In this document: positions 1-5,540 of the stretch, in pieces | How the letters are laid out: the number at the start of each line of letters is the position of its first letter | Position numbering within the stretch: position 1 is the first letter of the stretch | Source of the DNA: JANNVZ01 sp046153915 | GTDB lineage: Bacteria; Bacteroidota; Bacteroidia; Flavobacteriales_D; Sanyastnellaceae | NCBI GenBank assembly: GCA_046153915.1 | Contig: JBJXFC010000228.1 | Span: 1 to 5,540 of the forward strand | Direction of reading: 5' to 3' | Length of the DNA stretch: 5,540 nt | The notes under the pieces: model-generated | Told to the model about the DNA's origin: nothing | The model's input: only the letters and a program-made list of their open reading frames with translations | The model's database searches: none | Position numbers and translations under genes: made by a program

Positions 1-114
1 GGTGCCTCTTGCCCCGATGCAGTTGTGGAGGCTGTTCTCGAGAAAATATATGCATTCTTTGGTGCAAGCATTTCATTGGAAGTGGCATTAAACGAATCAC
101 TGCCAACAACTTGA
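1..114 (+). CDS. ispH: 4-hydroxy-3-methylbut-2-enyl diphosphate reductase, C-terminal end (partial)
   Basis: Frame 1 is open from the first base and ends at TGA 112-114, giving 37 residues that begin GASCPDAVVEAVLEKIYAFF. This matches the C-terminal motif of IspH/LytB (GASxPD followed by an amphipathic helix). The Ser of this motif corresponds to the substrate-diphosphate-binding serine of the E. coli enzyme (from memory, Ser269). IspH is a cytoplasmic 4Fe-4S enzyme that reduces HMBPP to IPP and DMAPP, the last step of the MEP pathway. The cluster cysteines and the rest of the gene lie upstream of the window. The call rests on one short but characteristic motif, so the family is likely but the integrity of the gene cannot be judged. 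Confidence 0.82.
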   Translation, partial: GASCPDAVVEAVLEKIYAFFGASISLEVALNESLPTT

Positions 115-141
115 TTTACCGCAAATAGCCAATATATTCCA

Positions 142-155
142 CTGACAGTCTGACA
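142..155 (+). repeat. Direct repeat CTGACA-GT-CTGACA upstream of miaB promoter
   Basis: Two perfect copies of CTGACA (142-147 and 150-155) are separated by 2 bp, an 8-bp period. They end 26 bp before the TATCTTTG box, so they lie just upstream of where the -33 element would be. No good -33 TTTG is visible at the expected spacing. The repeat could be an activator site, but this is inference from position alone and the copies are short. Confidence 0.4.
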
Positions 156-181
156 CTTACCTTTTCTTCCAGGAAAGAGAG

Positions 182-189
182 TATCTTTG
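182..189 (+). promoter_or_regulatory. Bacteroidetes-type -7 promoter box for miaB
   Basis: TATCTTTG matches the Bacteroidetes housekeeping -7 consensus TAnnTTTG at all six fixed positions. It lies in the gap between ispH and miaB, 41 bp before the GTG start, which leaves a leader of roughly 35 nt. The -33 element is poor: nothing like TTTG occurs about 20 bp upstream. It suggests that miaB is transcribed independently of ispH. Confidence 0.6.
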
Positions 190-230
190 CACCTCACCAT
201 TTTATTCACTTTTCAAAACAGCCTTACACT

Positions 231-1676
231 GTGGAAGAAAAAATCATCGATGAAACCCGTCAGGGTGAATACCTCATGCTCCCCGATTCTGTTGGTGAGC
301 AAACAACGAATAAACCAGTTCGCAAACTCCTTCTCGAAAGTTATGGTTGTCAGATGAATTTCTCTGATAGCGAAATTGTAGCCAGCATCATGGCTAAAGA
401 AGGATTTACAACTACACGCGATCCGGAAGAAGCAGACCTCGTTTTGCTCAATACCTGCGCCATACGCGACAATGCAGAACTGCGCATTCGGGGAAGACTA
501 AACTATTTGCGCAGCGTTAAAAAAAGAAAACCCGGAATGACCATCGGTGTTTTGGGCTGTATGGCCGAACGTCTTCGTGAAAAATTACTGGAAGAAGAAA
601 AATTGGTAGACCTGGTAGTTGGCCCGGATGCCTACCGCGATCTGCCCAACCTCATCGATAAGGTAGATACAGGTCAGAAAGGGGTAAACGTATTGTTGAG
701 CCGTGAAGAAACGTACGCGGAAATCACGCCAGTGCGTTTGAACTCCAACGGAATTACTGCATTCATCAGCATTATGCGCGGTTGCGACAACATGTGTTCA
801 TTTTGTGTGGTACCGTTTACACGTGGCCGAGAGCGCAGTCGTGATCCGGAAAGTATCGTGAAAGAAGCCCACGAATTGTTTGATCAGGGCTACCGCGAAG
901 TGACTTTATTGGGTCAGAATGTTGATTCCTATAAATGGAATATGAATGCAAAAGGTGAAATCACTGATGCTGCAAAACCGACAGTGAACTTTGCACAATT
1001 GATGGAAATGGTGGCATTGGTGAATCCGGATTTGCGTGTGCGCTTTTCAACTTCACATCCCAAAGACATGACAGATGACGTATTGCACGTGATGGCGAAA
1101 TACGAGAACATCTGCAAATACATCCATCTTCCGGTGCAAAGCGGCAATAGTGATGTGCTGAAAAGAATGAACCGTGGATATACCCGCGAATGGTATCTGA
1201 GTCGCATCGAATCCATCCGAAACATCATGCCTGATTGTGCCATTTCTACCGACATCATCTCTGGCTTTTGTGGTGAAACCGAGGAAGAACATCAGGATAC
1301 ACTTTCATTATTAAAAGATGTCGTCTATGATATGGCGTTTATGTTCAAATACTCGGAACGCCCCAAAACACTGGCAGAAAGAAAGTTTGAGGACGATGTG
1401 CCCGAAGAAATCAAATCACGCCGTTTGCTGGAAGTTATCGAAATCCAGCAAAAAAATGCAGCAGCAAGAGCCCGTCAATATGTGGGATATGTGCAGCGTG
1501 TTTTGATTGAAGGCAACTCGAAAAAATCGGAGGACTTTTTCCAGGGAAGAAATACACAAAACATGGTGATTGTATTTCCAAAAAAAGAAGGCGTTACAAT
1601 TGGAACGTACGTGGATGTATTAACGACGGATAGCAGCAGTTATACGTTGATTGGAGAAATCTCTGAAAATACTTAA
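231..1676 (+). CDS. miaB: tRNA-2-methylthio-N6-dimethylallyladenosine synthase (MiaB)
   Basis: This radical-SAM methylthiotransferase converts i6A37 to ms2i6A37 in tRNAs that read UNN codons. The 481-residue protein has the full family layout. The N-terminal UPF0004/MTTase domain (about 32-150) carries cluster cysteines C40, C76 and C110. The radical-SAM core (about 170-400) has the CxxxCxxC motif at C185, C189 and C192 in RGCDNMCSFC, followed by the signature VVPFTRGRERSR. A C-terminal TRAM domain, which binds RNA, spans about 414-477. The start is GTG. It is preferred because the first residues (MEEKIIDETRQGE) resemble the N-terminus usual in Bacteroidetes MiaB; the first in-frame ATG (codon 16) would remove it. 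There is no Shine-Dalgarno sequence, as is common in this phylum. The usual GFPGE loop reads GFCGE (C347), a variant I recall from related Bacteroidetes. The related enzymes MtaB and RimO are excluded by the overall match to MiaB. Confidence 0.97.
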   Translation: MEEKIIDETRQGEYLMLPDSVGEQTTNKPVRKLLLESYGCQMNFSDSEIVASIMAKEGFTTTRDPEEADLVLLNTCAIRDNAELRIRGRLNYLRSVKKRKPGMTIGVLGCMAERLREKLLEEEKLVDLVVGPDAYRDLPNLIDKVDTGQKGVNVLLSREETYAEITPVRLNSNGITAFISIMRGCDNMCSFCVVPFTRGRERSRDPESIVKEAHELFDQGYREVTLLGQNVDSYKWNMNAKGEITDAAKPTVNFAQLMEMVALVNPDLRVRFSTSHPKDMTDDVLHVMAKYENICKYIHLPVQSGNSDVLKRMNRGYTREWYLSRIESIRNIMPDCAISTDIISGFCGETEEEHQDTLSLLKDVVYDMAFMFKYSERPKTLAERKFEDDVPEEIKSRRLLEVIEIQQKNAAARARQYVGYVQRVLIEGNSKKSEDFFQGRNTQNMVIVFPKKEGVTIGTYVDVLTTDSSSYTLIGEISENT

Positions 1677-1688
1677 CCGAAAACTCTC

Positions 1689-2261
1689 ATGAAACTATTT
1701 GCCTTGAACATCCTTCTCCTCAGCTTCGCTGCAGGATCCATACAACTTCAAGACAAGGAAACGTGCAATCGTGCTCCTTTTCAAAGTAAACTTTGTTTCT
1801 TGAATCTGATTGACCAGAGTTCACTTTTGTTAGGCCATATGCCCGCGGATACTACAATTGTGACTGAGGCACCTGACAGTCTTGTCGAATCTCCCATGAA
1901 TTCAAATGTTGAAATGCCCGACTGGGATGAACAGGATGATTCTATTCTTGTAAACCCGGAAGTTCCCCCTTCCTTTCCAGGAGGTAATTCCGAATTGTTC
2001 CGGTATATAAAAGCAAAAACTATTTACCCTGCATCCGAATTAGCAAAGAAAGTTCAAGGCACGGTATACATAGAGTTCGTTGTGGAAAAGAGCGGAGCAA
2101 TTACAAATATCCGGGCCGTGAAGGAGATAAAAAATGGGCCAGGTCTGGCGCTCGAAGCAATGCGCATTGTGAAATTGTTTCCAAACTGGACTCCCGCCCA
2201 ACAAAATGGGAATAATGTGAGATCAAAATCTGTTATTCCTTTTACATTTAAAATCGACTGA
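1689..2261 (+). CDS. Exported TonB C-terminal domain protein, first of three
   Basis: This 190-residue protein starts with a hydrophobic export signal (MKLFALNILLLSFAAGS, about residues 1-17). Next comes a linker of about 70 residues (20-89) that is acidic in its second half and holds two cysteines (C26, C36), then a TonB C-terminal domain (about 92-189). That domain shows PSFPGGNSELFRYI, YPASELAKKVQGTVYIEFVV, a GAITNIRAV turn and LFPNWTPAQQNG, and ends in VIPFTFKID, the arrangement of Bacteroidetes proteins annotated 'energy transducer TonB'. The gene begins 12 bp after the miaB stop with no promoter box between, so read-through from miaB is likely. True TonB would need an uncleaved N-terminal anchor and a long Pro/Lys-rich linker; the linker here is short and not Pro-rich. 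It is therefore better called a periplasmic TonB-domain protein of unknown partner. Confidence 0.85.
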   Translation: MKLFALNILLLSFAAGSIQLQDKETCNRAPFQSKLCFLNLIDQSSLLLGHMPADTTIVTEAPDSLVESPMNSNVEMPDWDEQDDSILVNPEVPPSFPGGNSELFRYIKAKTIYPASELAKKVQGTVYIEFVVEKSGAITNIRAVKEIKNGPGLALEAMRIVKLFPNWTPAQQNGNNVRSKSVIPFTFKID

Positions 2262-2341
2262 GTATATGTCCTAAGAAATGTGTAAAAAACCAATGCGCAC
2301 AAGGATCACTTTTAGGGTAAAATTTAATTTGACGTAACGAA

Positions 2342-2821
2342 ATGTTTAGTTCAAAATTGATTTCTTGCTTAAAACGCCGGTGCCTCCCAACAGATTGGTG
2401 CCTCGCAACAATTTTGGTGTTGATGATATGTATCAATGCCAAAGGGCAAGACAACTTGATTTTGGTTTCAGACAGCATGAAGGTTGATACTACTCAGATT
2501 GACACTATCTATTCCTTCGCTGAGGTAATGCCGCAGTATCCGGGAGGAGATCCTGCGATGATGGATTTTATTAGAAAGAATATTGTTTTTCCTGAATCGG
2601 TTCATGACCGGGAAGTGTTTGGTGCAACAACTTACGTAGAGTACGTGGTAGAAAAGGACGGCCAGGTTTCAAACGTAAAACCCTTAAAAAACCCAAATTC
2701 AGATATCGCTAAACAGTTAGTGCGCATCGTTAAAACTTTTCCGAAATATTCTCCTGGAAAAATTGACAGAAAGCCCGTGCGAGTTCGCATGATGGTTCCA
2801 TTAAGAATTAATTTGCAATAA
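2342..2821 (+). CDS. Exported TonB C-terminal domain protein, second of three
   Basis: This 159-residue protein has a basic N-terminal stretch (KRR at 11-13), a hydrophobic segment (about 20-32, CLATILVLMICIN) and a possible signal-peptidase site near AKG|Q (33-36). A short linker (36-61) leads to a TonB C-terminal domain (about 62-159). The domain is recognised by MPQYPGGDPAMMDFIRKN, VFPESVHDREVFGATTYVEY, VVEKDGQVSNVKPL, the FPKYSPGK turn and a VPLRINL end. It is the smallest of the three paralogues and is little more than signal plus domain. The N-region of the signal (19 residues) is unusually long and overlaps a tandem 18-bp duplication. The start is the only suitable ATG upstream of the hydrophobic stretch. 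The 80-bp gap before it holds no clear promoter, so co-transcription with the gene before it is possible. Function is unknown; ExbBD-linked energy transduction is not shown. Confidence 0.83.
   Translation: MFSSKLISCLKRRCLPTDWCLATILVLMICINAKGQDNLILVSDSMKVDTTQIDTIYSFAEVMPQYPGGDPAMMDFIRKNIVFPESVHDREVFGATTYVEYVVEKDGQVSNVKPLKNPNSDIAKQLVRIVKTFPKYSPGKIDRKPVRVRMMVPLRINLQ
2379..2414 (+). repeat. Imperfect tandem 18-bp duplication inside a signal-peptide coding region
   Basis: GGTGCCTCCCAACAGATT (2379-2396) is followed directly by GGTGCCTCGCAACAATTT (2397-2414), matching at 15 of 18 positions. The unit is six codons, so the frame is kept; the encoded units overlap as CLPTDW and CLATIL. A third GGTG follows at 2416-2419. 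It looks like a slippage or short-duplication event that lengthened the start of the hydrophobic segment. Confidence 0.65.
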
Positions 2822-2839
2822 GATTTCTGTCATGAAATC
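2822..2839 (+). terminator. Small hairpin just after the second TonB-domain gene (weak terminator candidate)
   Basis: GATTTC (2822-2827) and GAAATC (2834-2839) form a perfect 6-bp stem with a 6-nt loop (TGTCAT), starting at the base after the stop codon. The stem is AT-rich and no T-run follows, so intrinsic termination would be weak. It may be a 3'-end stabilising hairpin or chance. Confidence 0.25.
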
Positions 2840-2888
2840 GAATTTGGAATATAAATCCCATTGGTACATCTGGTCAGAACATTTTGGT

Positions 2889-2896
2889 TAAATTTG
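2889..2896 (+). promoter_or_regulatory. Bacteroidetes-type -7 promoter box for the large TonB-domain gene
   Basis: TAAATTTG matches TAnnTTTG at all fixed positions. Transcription would begin around 2900-2905, giving a leader of about 50 nt before ATG 2954. A start at TTG 2861 would lie upstream of the transcript and ATG 2906 would be nearly leaderless, so the box also helps choose the start. No convincing -33 TTTG is present; a TTG at 2861-2863 is 25 bp upstream, a little far. Confidence 0.5.
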
Positions 2897-2953
2897 ATTT
2901 ACCAAATGAAAATATCCACTTTCAAATTAACCAATAAAACTTCTTGCCTTGTT

Positions 2954-5104
2954 ATGCTGAGAAACATGTTATCAAGCTTTATTGTCCTGTTCATTCTTTT
3001 AGAAGCAAAGGCACAGACATTTCAATTCCTGGCACCACCTTCTGTCAAAGCTGAATTGACAACGAATGAGTGGGTAGTAAAGAGCATACCTTCTAATAAT
3101 TACATCTTCCAATATCGAGATTATCAACTTCAACATGTTGCCACAGGTGCAATTGTGCACATTGTTCAGAGACCAGACACGGTAGAATGGAACCCACAGA
3201 TTACCACGTGGCAGGAATGGCTTTACAAAGGCGCTAAGAAAACAACATTCTTATCCAAAGAAGAAACCAAGCTGAATGATTTTACACTTTTTCAATTCAG
3301 CATCAACGATTCCATGCTGAACATCGGAGCGCTTAGGATAACAAACGAAAACGTCAATATTCTGGTGCATTGTTTTCTTTCTCCGAAGAAGAAGATTCAA
3401 CAAAAACAAATTCAGGCATTCAGATCATTGATCAACAGTCTTGAGATTTGGAGCACCTCAGATTTTGATAAACACTTCGGATACCCGCTCAAATCGAACA
3501 TGCTTTACTGCGGAAAACTGGAAGAAAAACTCAAACAACGCGCATTGGACGCACAATCACTGGATGAAAATATAGAGGGACTTATCGTTTGGAATCATTC
3601 TGTGAAGCCCTCCCGCATCGAAGTTGATGCTACCAAAACTATGATTAATCTCAAATATTCATGTGGCGAGCTTGACAAACTTCTTTTGCCAGAGAAACGC
3701 AATGGTTTTACTTATGAATATGCCCTGAAGGATTTCAAGACTAACTATTTTCGACACCATGATCTGATAGAAGGTTATGATTATTTTCTCGGAATAAAAG
3801 AAATCGGTGGGTTTGGAGTTGGCGCTGCTTACAAAGTCGCTTCTTCGGAGTTTGCAAAAAAAACCGAAAATGAAAAACGGAAATCAGCCTCAAAGTTTAT
3901 TCCCAGACTTAGCTTAACGTTTCCAAACAATAATCAACCGGATGAATTGTCTAAATGGGTGATCTTTATCCATGACACTATTGCAAGTGTTGCCGCTTAT
4001 GAAAATATGGATGGTGAGTGGCGAATGACCAATGAATTCAATTTCCCAAACTCCTGTAGCATTCTGCAAGAAAGTAGGAAATACAACAATTGGAAATACG
4101 GCGAGTATTTGCGTTGCTTCTTTAGCGGATCAGAAAATAAAAGATGGGTTGTAGCAGAAAACCGCAAGTCTCGCATTCTGGAAGACACAACTATCATTGA
4201 ATTGCCAGACATTTCAGTCTTTAGCAGAAACCACCCTCTAGTGCCTCCTATCGAACTTCAGAGGGGAACTAATGCGCGATCTGTCAAACAATCCTTTCTC
4301 GCAGATATTTATCTAACAAATCCATCGGATAATTTGATAATCAATAGTGATCTTTCGCTTTTCACCTTGAATCTCCCCAATGACCTTGTGAGTCCGGAAA
4401 TGGCGGATCTCCGTTTAAATCCACGAAACATCTCATATTGTTTGCTTGACATTCCCCGGACCCTGCGGTCTGATTTACCGGCCATACTTCCTCCCGATCA
4501 ACGCATCTATCATCTTCCATCGTTTGCAACAGATCTCAACAAAAACCGATACACGGAAGTTTGGATAGCTTCTATAAGCAATGGCACCATTGTGCATCTC
4601 GACATCGTTGAAGAAACAGATCATGGATTTATCAGGATTCCTTCATCGGACCAATGGATGAGTTTGATTTCATCACTTACTGAAGTGCAGATTATTCTAA
4701 AAGATTCCAAACGTACAGAAAACCACTTTCAGTCTGCAGAAGAACTTGGTGGCTCTAATTTTCCAATTGCCATAGAAGAATCAGCAGCATCCGAAGGCGA
4801 AGAGTATAGACCGCAGGAACCGCCTGTCATGCCCGAGTTTCCAGGCGGTGAGCCAGCCATGTATCAATTTATTCGAAAAAATCTGGTTTACCCAAAAGCG
4901 CTTAAGAAGGCGGGGGTTAAAGGAACGGTCTTCGTTAAAGCAATCGTAAATAACAATGGAAAAATAAGTGATGTTGCCATTTGGGAAAAACGAGGGGTTT
5001 CGCCAGAACTTGGCAAAGAAGCCATTCGACTTGTATCTTCTTTCCCAAATTGGATTACTTATGGAAAGTCGGATCAAATCATTGTCCCCATAACGTTTGA
5101 ATAG
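2954..5104 (+). CDS. Large exported protein of unknown function with C-terminal TonB domain, third of three
   Basis: The reading frame is open from TTG 2861 (747 aa), but ATG 2954 is chosen (716 aa). It gives a textbook signal peptide, MLRNMLSSFIVLFILLEAKA with cleavage AKA|Q at 20/21, and lies about 60 bp after a promoter box. ATG 2906 and ATG 2966 are the alternatives. Residues about 22-168 look like a compact mixed alpha/beta domain (FQFLAPPS at its start, LNDFTLFQFSIND and NILVHCFLSPKKK strands, then a helix ending SLINSLEIW), loosely reminiscent of PsbP/Mog1-type folds; this is a guess. Residues about 175-600 match nothing I recognise; they include a GGFGVGAAY stretch (285-293), a Lys/Glu-rich segment (301-315) and several beta-like stretches. 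An acidic linker with PQEPP (about 608-624) leads to a TonB C-terminal domain (about 626-716: MPEFPGGEPAMYQFIRKN, YPKALKKAGVKGTVFV, FPNW, IIVPITFE). No further membrane segments are seen. Confidence 0.82.
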   Translation: MLRNMLSSFIVLFILLEAKAQTFQFLAPPSVKAELTTNEWVVKSIPSNNYIFQYRDYQLQHVATGAIVHIVQRPDTVEWNPQITTWQEWLYKGAKKTTFLSKEETKLNDFTLFQFSINDSMLNIGALRITNENVNILVHCFLSPKKKIQQKQIQAFRSLINSLEIWSTSDFDKHFGYPLKSNMLYCGKLEEKLKQRALDAQSLDENIEGLIVWNHSVKPSRIEVDATKTMINLKYSCGELDKLLLPEKRNGFTYEYALKDFKTNYFRHHDLIEGYDYFLGIKEIGGFGVGAAYKVASSEFAKKTENEKRKSASKFIPRLSLTFPNNNQPDELSKWVIFIHDTIASVAAYENMDGEWRMTNEFNFPNSCSILQESRKYNNWKYGEYLRCFFSGSENKRWVVAENRKSRILEDTTIIELPDISVFSRNHPLVPPIELQRGTNARSVKQSFLADIYLTNPSDNLIINSDLSLFTLNLPNDLVSPEMADLRLNPRNISYCLLDIPRTLRSDLPAILPPDQRIYHLPSFATDLNKNRYTEVWIASISNGTIVHLDIVEETDHGFIRIPSSDQWMSLISSLTEVQIILKDSKRTENHFQSAEELGGSNFPIAIEESAASEGEEYRPQEPPVMPEFPGGEPAMYQFIRKNLVYPKALKKAGVKGTVFVKAIVNNNGKISDVAIWEKRGVSPELGKEAIRLVSSFPNWITYGKSDQIIVPITFE

Positions 5105-5111
5105 CCCGTCT

Positions 5112-5130
5112 GCATTCGGTTTCGAAATGC
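5112..5130 (+). terminator. Possible hairpin after the TonB-domain cluster (weak terminator candidate)
   Basis: GCATTCG-GTTT-CGAAATGC can fold into a stem of 7 pairs with one bulged A, starting 8 bp after the stop codon of the large gene. No direct T-run follows; the nearest T-rich stretch is about 10 bp on (TTATTATTT). CGAAAT (5123-5128) could pair instead with ATTTCG (5145-5150). Termination here would fit a new promoter before the next gene, but the structure is weak. Confidence 0.3.
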
Positions 5131-5221
5131 TGAACGTGCTTATTATTTCGAGGTTTAGTCCTAAATAGAAAGATGCTAAAAATATTAATCCATTCGTAAA
5201 GACATTCGGCTCCATTGCCAT

Positions 5222-5229
5222 TAAGTTTG
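5222..5229 (+). promoter_or_regulatory. Possible -7 promoter box for the sigma-54 regulator gene
   Basis: TAAGTTTG fits TAnnTTTG, but it lies only 12 bp before ATG 5242, so the leader would be a few nucleotides. It also overlaps the GGAG at 5229-5232, which could serve as a ribosome binding site 9 bp from the start. Both cannot easily be used, so one of the two readings is probably wrong. No good -33 element is visible. Confidence 0.3.
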
Positions 5230-5241
5230 GAGCGTAGCAAA

Positions 5242-5540
5242 ATGGAACTAATTACAGTCAAACAACGCTTCGAAATCATCGGCAACAACCCGATGCTCAA
5301 TCGTGCCCTCGATATTGCCGTGCAGGTTGCGGCCACCAATATGTCTGTCCTCATCAGTGGTGAGAGCGGAACAGGTAAAGAAAGTATTCCCAAAATCATT
5401 CATGCATACAGCGCCCGCAAACACGCGCCTTATATCGCTGTAAACTGCGGTGCCATTCCGGAAGGAACGATAGACAGCGAACTTTTCGGACATGAAAAAG
5501 GATCGTTTACAGGCGCCACGGATGCGCGCAAAGGGTATTT
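5242..5540 (+). CDS. Sigma-54-interacting AAA+ transcriptional regulator, N-terminal part (partial)
   Basis: Translation from ATG 5242 gives 99 complete codons and runs off the window. The sequence enters the AAA+ central domain almost at once: FEIIGNNPMLNRAL (10-23), Walker A GESGTGKE (40-47), the NCGAIPEGTIDSELFGHEKG block (68-87) and the sigma-54-contacting L1 loop as GSFTGA (87-92, usual form GAFTGA). Such proteins are bacterial enhancer-binding ATPases that remodel sigma-54 RNA polymerase to open promoters. No receiver, GAF or PAS domain precedes the AAA+ module, so control would come from elsewhere or from the expression level. Walker B, the sensors and the helix-turn-helix lie beyond the edge. 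From general knowledge, a regulator of this type commonly follows miaB in Bacteroidetes, ahead of lptE-, secG- and groES/groEL-like genes. TTG 5227 is an in-frame but less likely start. Confidence 0.93.
   Translation, partial: MELITVKQRFEIIGNNPMLNRALDIAVQVAATNMSVLISGESGTGKESIPKIIHAYSARKHAPYIAVNCGAIPEGTIDSELFGHEKGSFTGATDARKGY

Noticed and set aside
151..167. Possible sigma-54 promoter (TGACAC then TTTTC) before miaB
   Set aside because: The -24 element lacks GG and the -12 element lacks GC, the two essential dinucleotides; a TAnnTTTG box nearby explains the promoter better.
929..1292. Overlapping reverse-strand frames within miaB
   Set aside because: They are antisense to a conserved enzyme with intact motifs and encode composition-biased sequence without any recognisable domain.
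2324..2331. TTAATTTG as a -7 box before the second TonB-domain gene
   Set aside because: It misses the A at the second position and lies only 10 bp before the start codon, leaving almost no leader.
2262..2341. 80-bp gap after the first TonB-domain gene, checked for terminator, promoter or small RNA
   Set aside because: No stem followed by a T-run and no consensus box; nothing supportable was found.
2832..2891. Short frame ATG 2832 to TAA 2891 (19 codons)
   Set aside because: No recognisable sequence and no ribosome binding site; it overlaps a hairpin and the -7 box of the next gene, so it is most likely chance.
4781..5221. Reverse-strand 146-codon open frame
   Set aside because: It runs antisense to the well-supported TonB domain of the large gene and shows no family features; it is a shadow frame.

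Overview
The window looks like a chromosomal segment from a member of the Bacteroidetes (Bacteroidota). Four signs point there: MiaB has the phylum-typical N-terminus and sequence; the intergenic regions carry TAnnTTTG boxes, the Bacteroidetes housekeeping -7 element; recognisable Shine-Dalgarno sequences are mostly absent; and there are several signal-peptide proteins ending in a TonB C-terminal domain of the 'FPGG...' type. I cannot place it below phylum level.

Layout, all genes on the + strand: (1) the last 37 codons of ispH, the final enzyme of the MEP isoprenoid pathway; (2) a 116-bp gap with a good -7 box and a direct repeat; (3) miaB, the tRNA methylthiotransferase; (4) three consecutive genes for exported proteins with a C-terminal TonB domain (190, 159 and about 716 aa), the first only 12 bp after miaB; (5) a 137-bp gap; (6) the first 99 codons of a sigma-54-interacting AAA+ regulator without a receiver domain, cut by the window edge. 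From general knowledge of the phylum, miaB is often followed closely by this regulator gene, so the TonB-domain trio looks like an accessory insertion in a conserved neighbourhood.

Functional links: IspH makes the DMAPP/IPP from which MiaA prenylates tRNA A37, and MiaB then methylthiolates that base, so the first two genes supply and use the same pathway although a promoter separates them. The three TonB-domain proteins share a periplasmic domain, but none has a Pro-rich spanning linker, and no ExbB, ExbD or TonB-dependent receptor is visible, so classical energy transduction is unproven. The third protein is the least explained: about 600 residues of unrecognised sequence precede its TonB domain. 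I see no CRISPR array, RNA gene, transposase or prophage gene.
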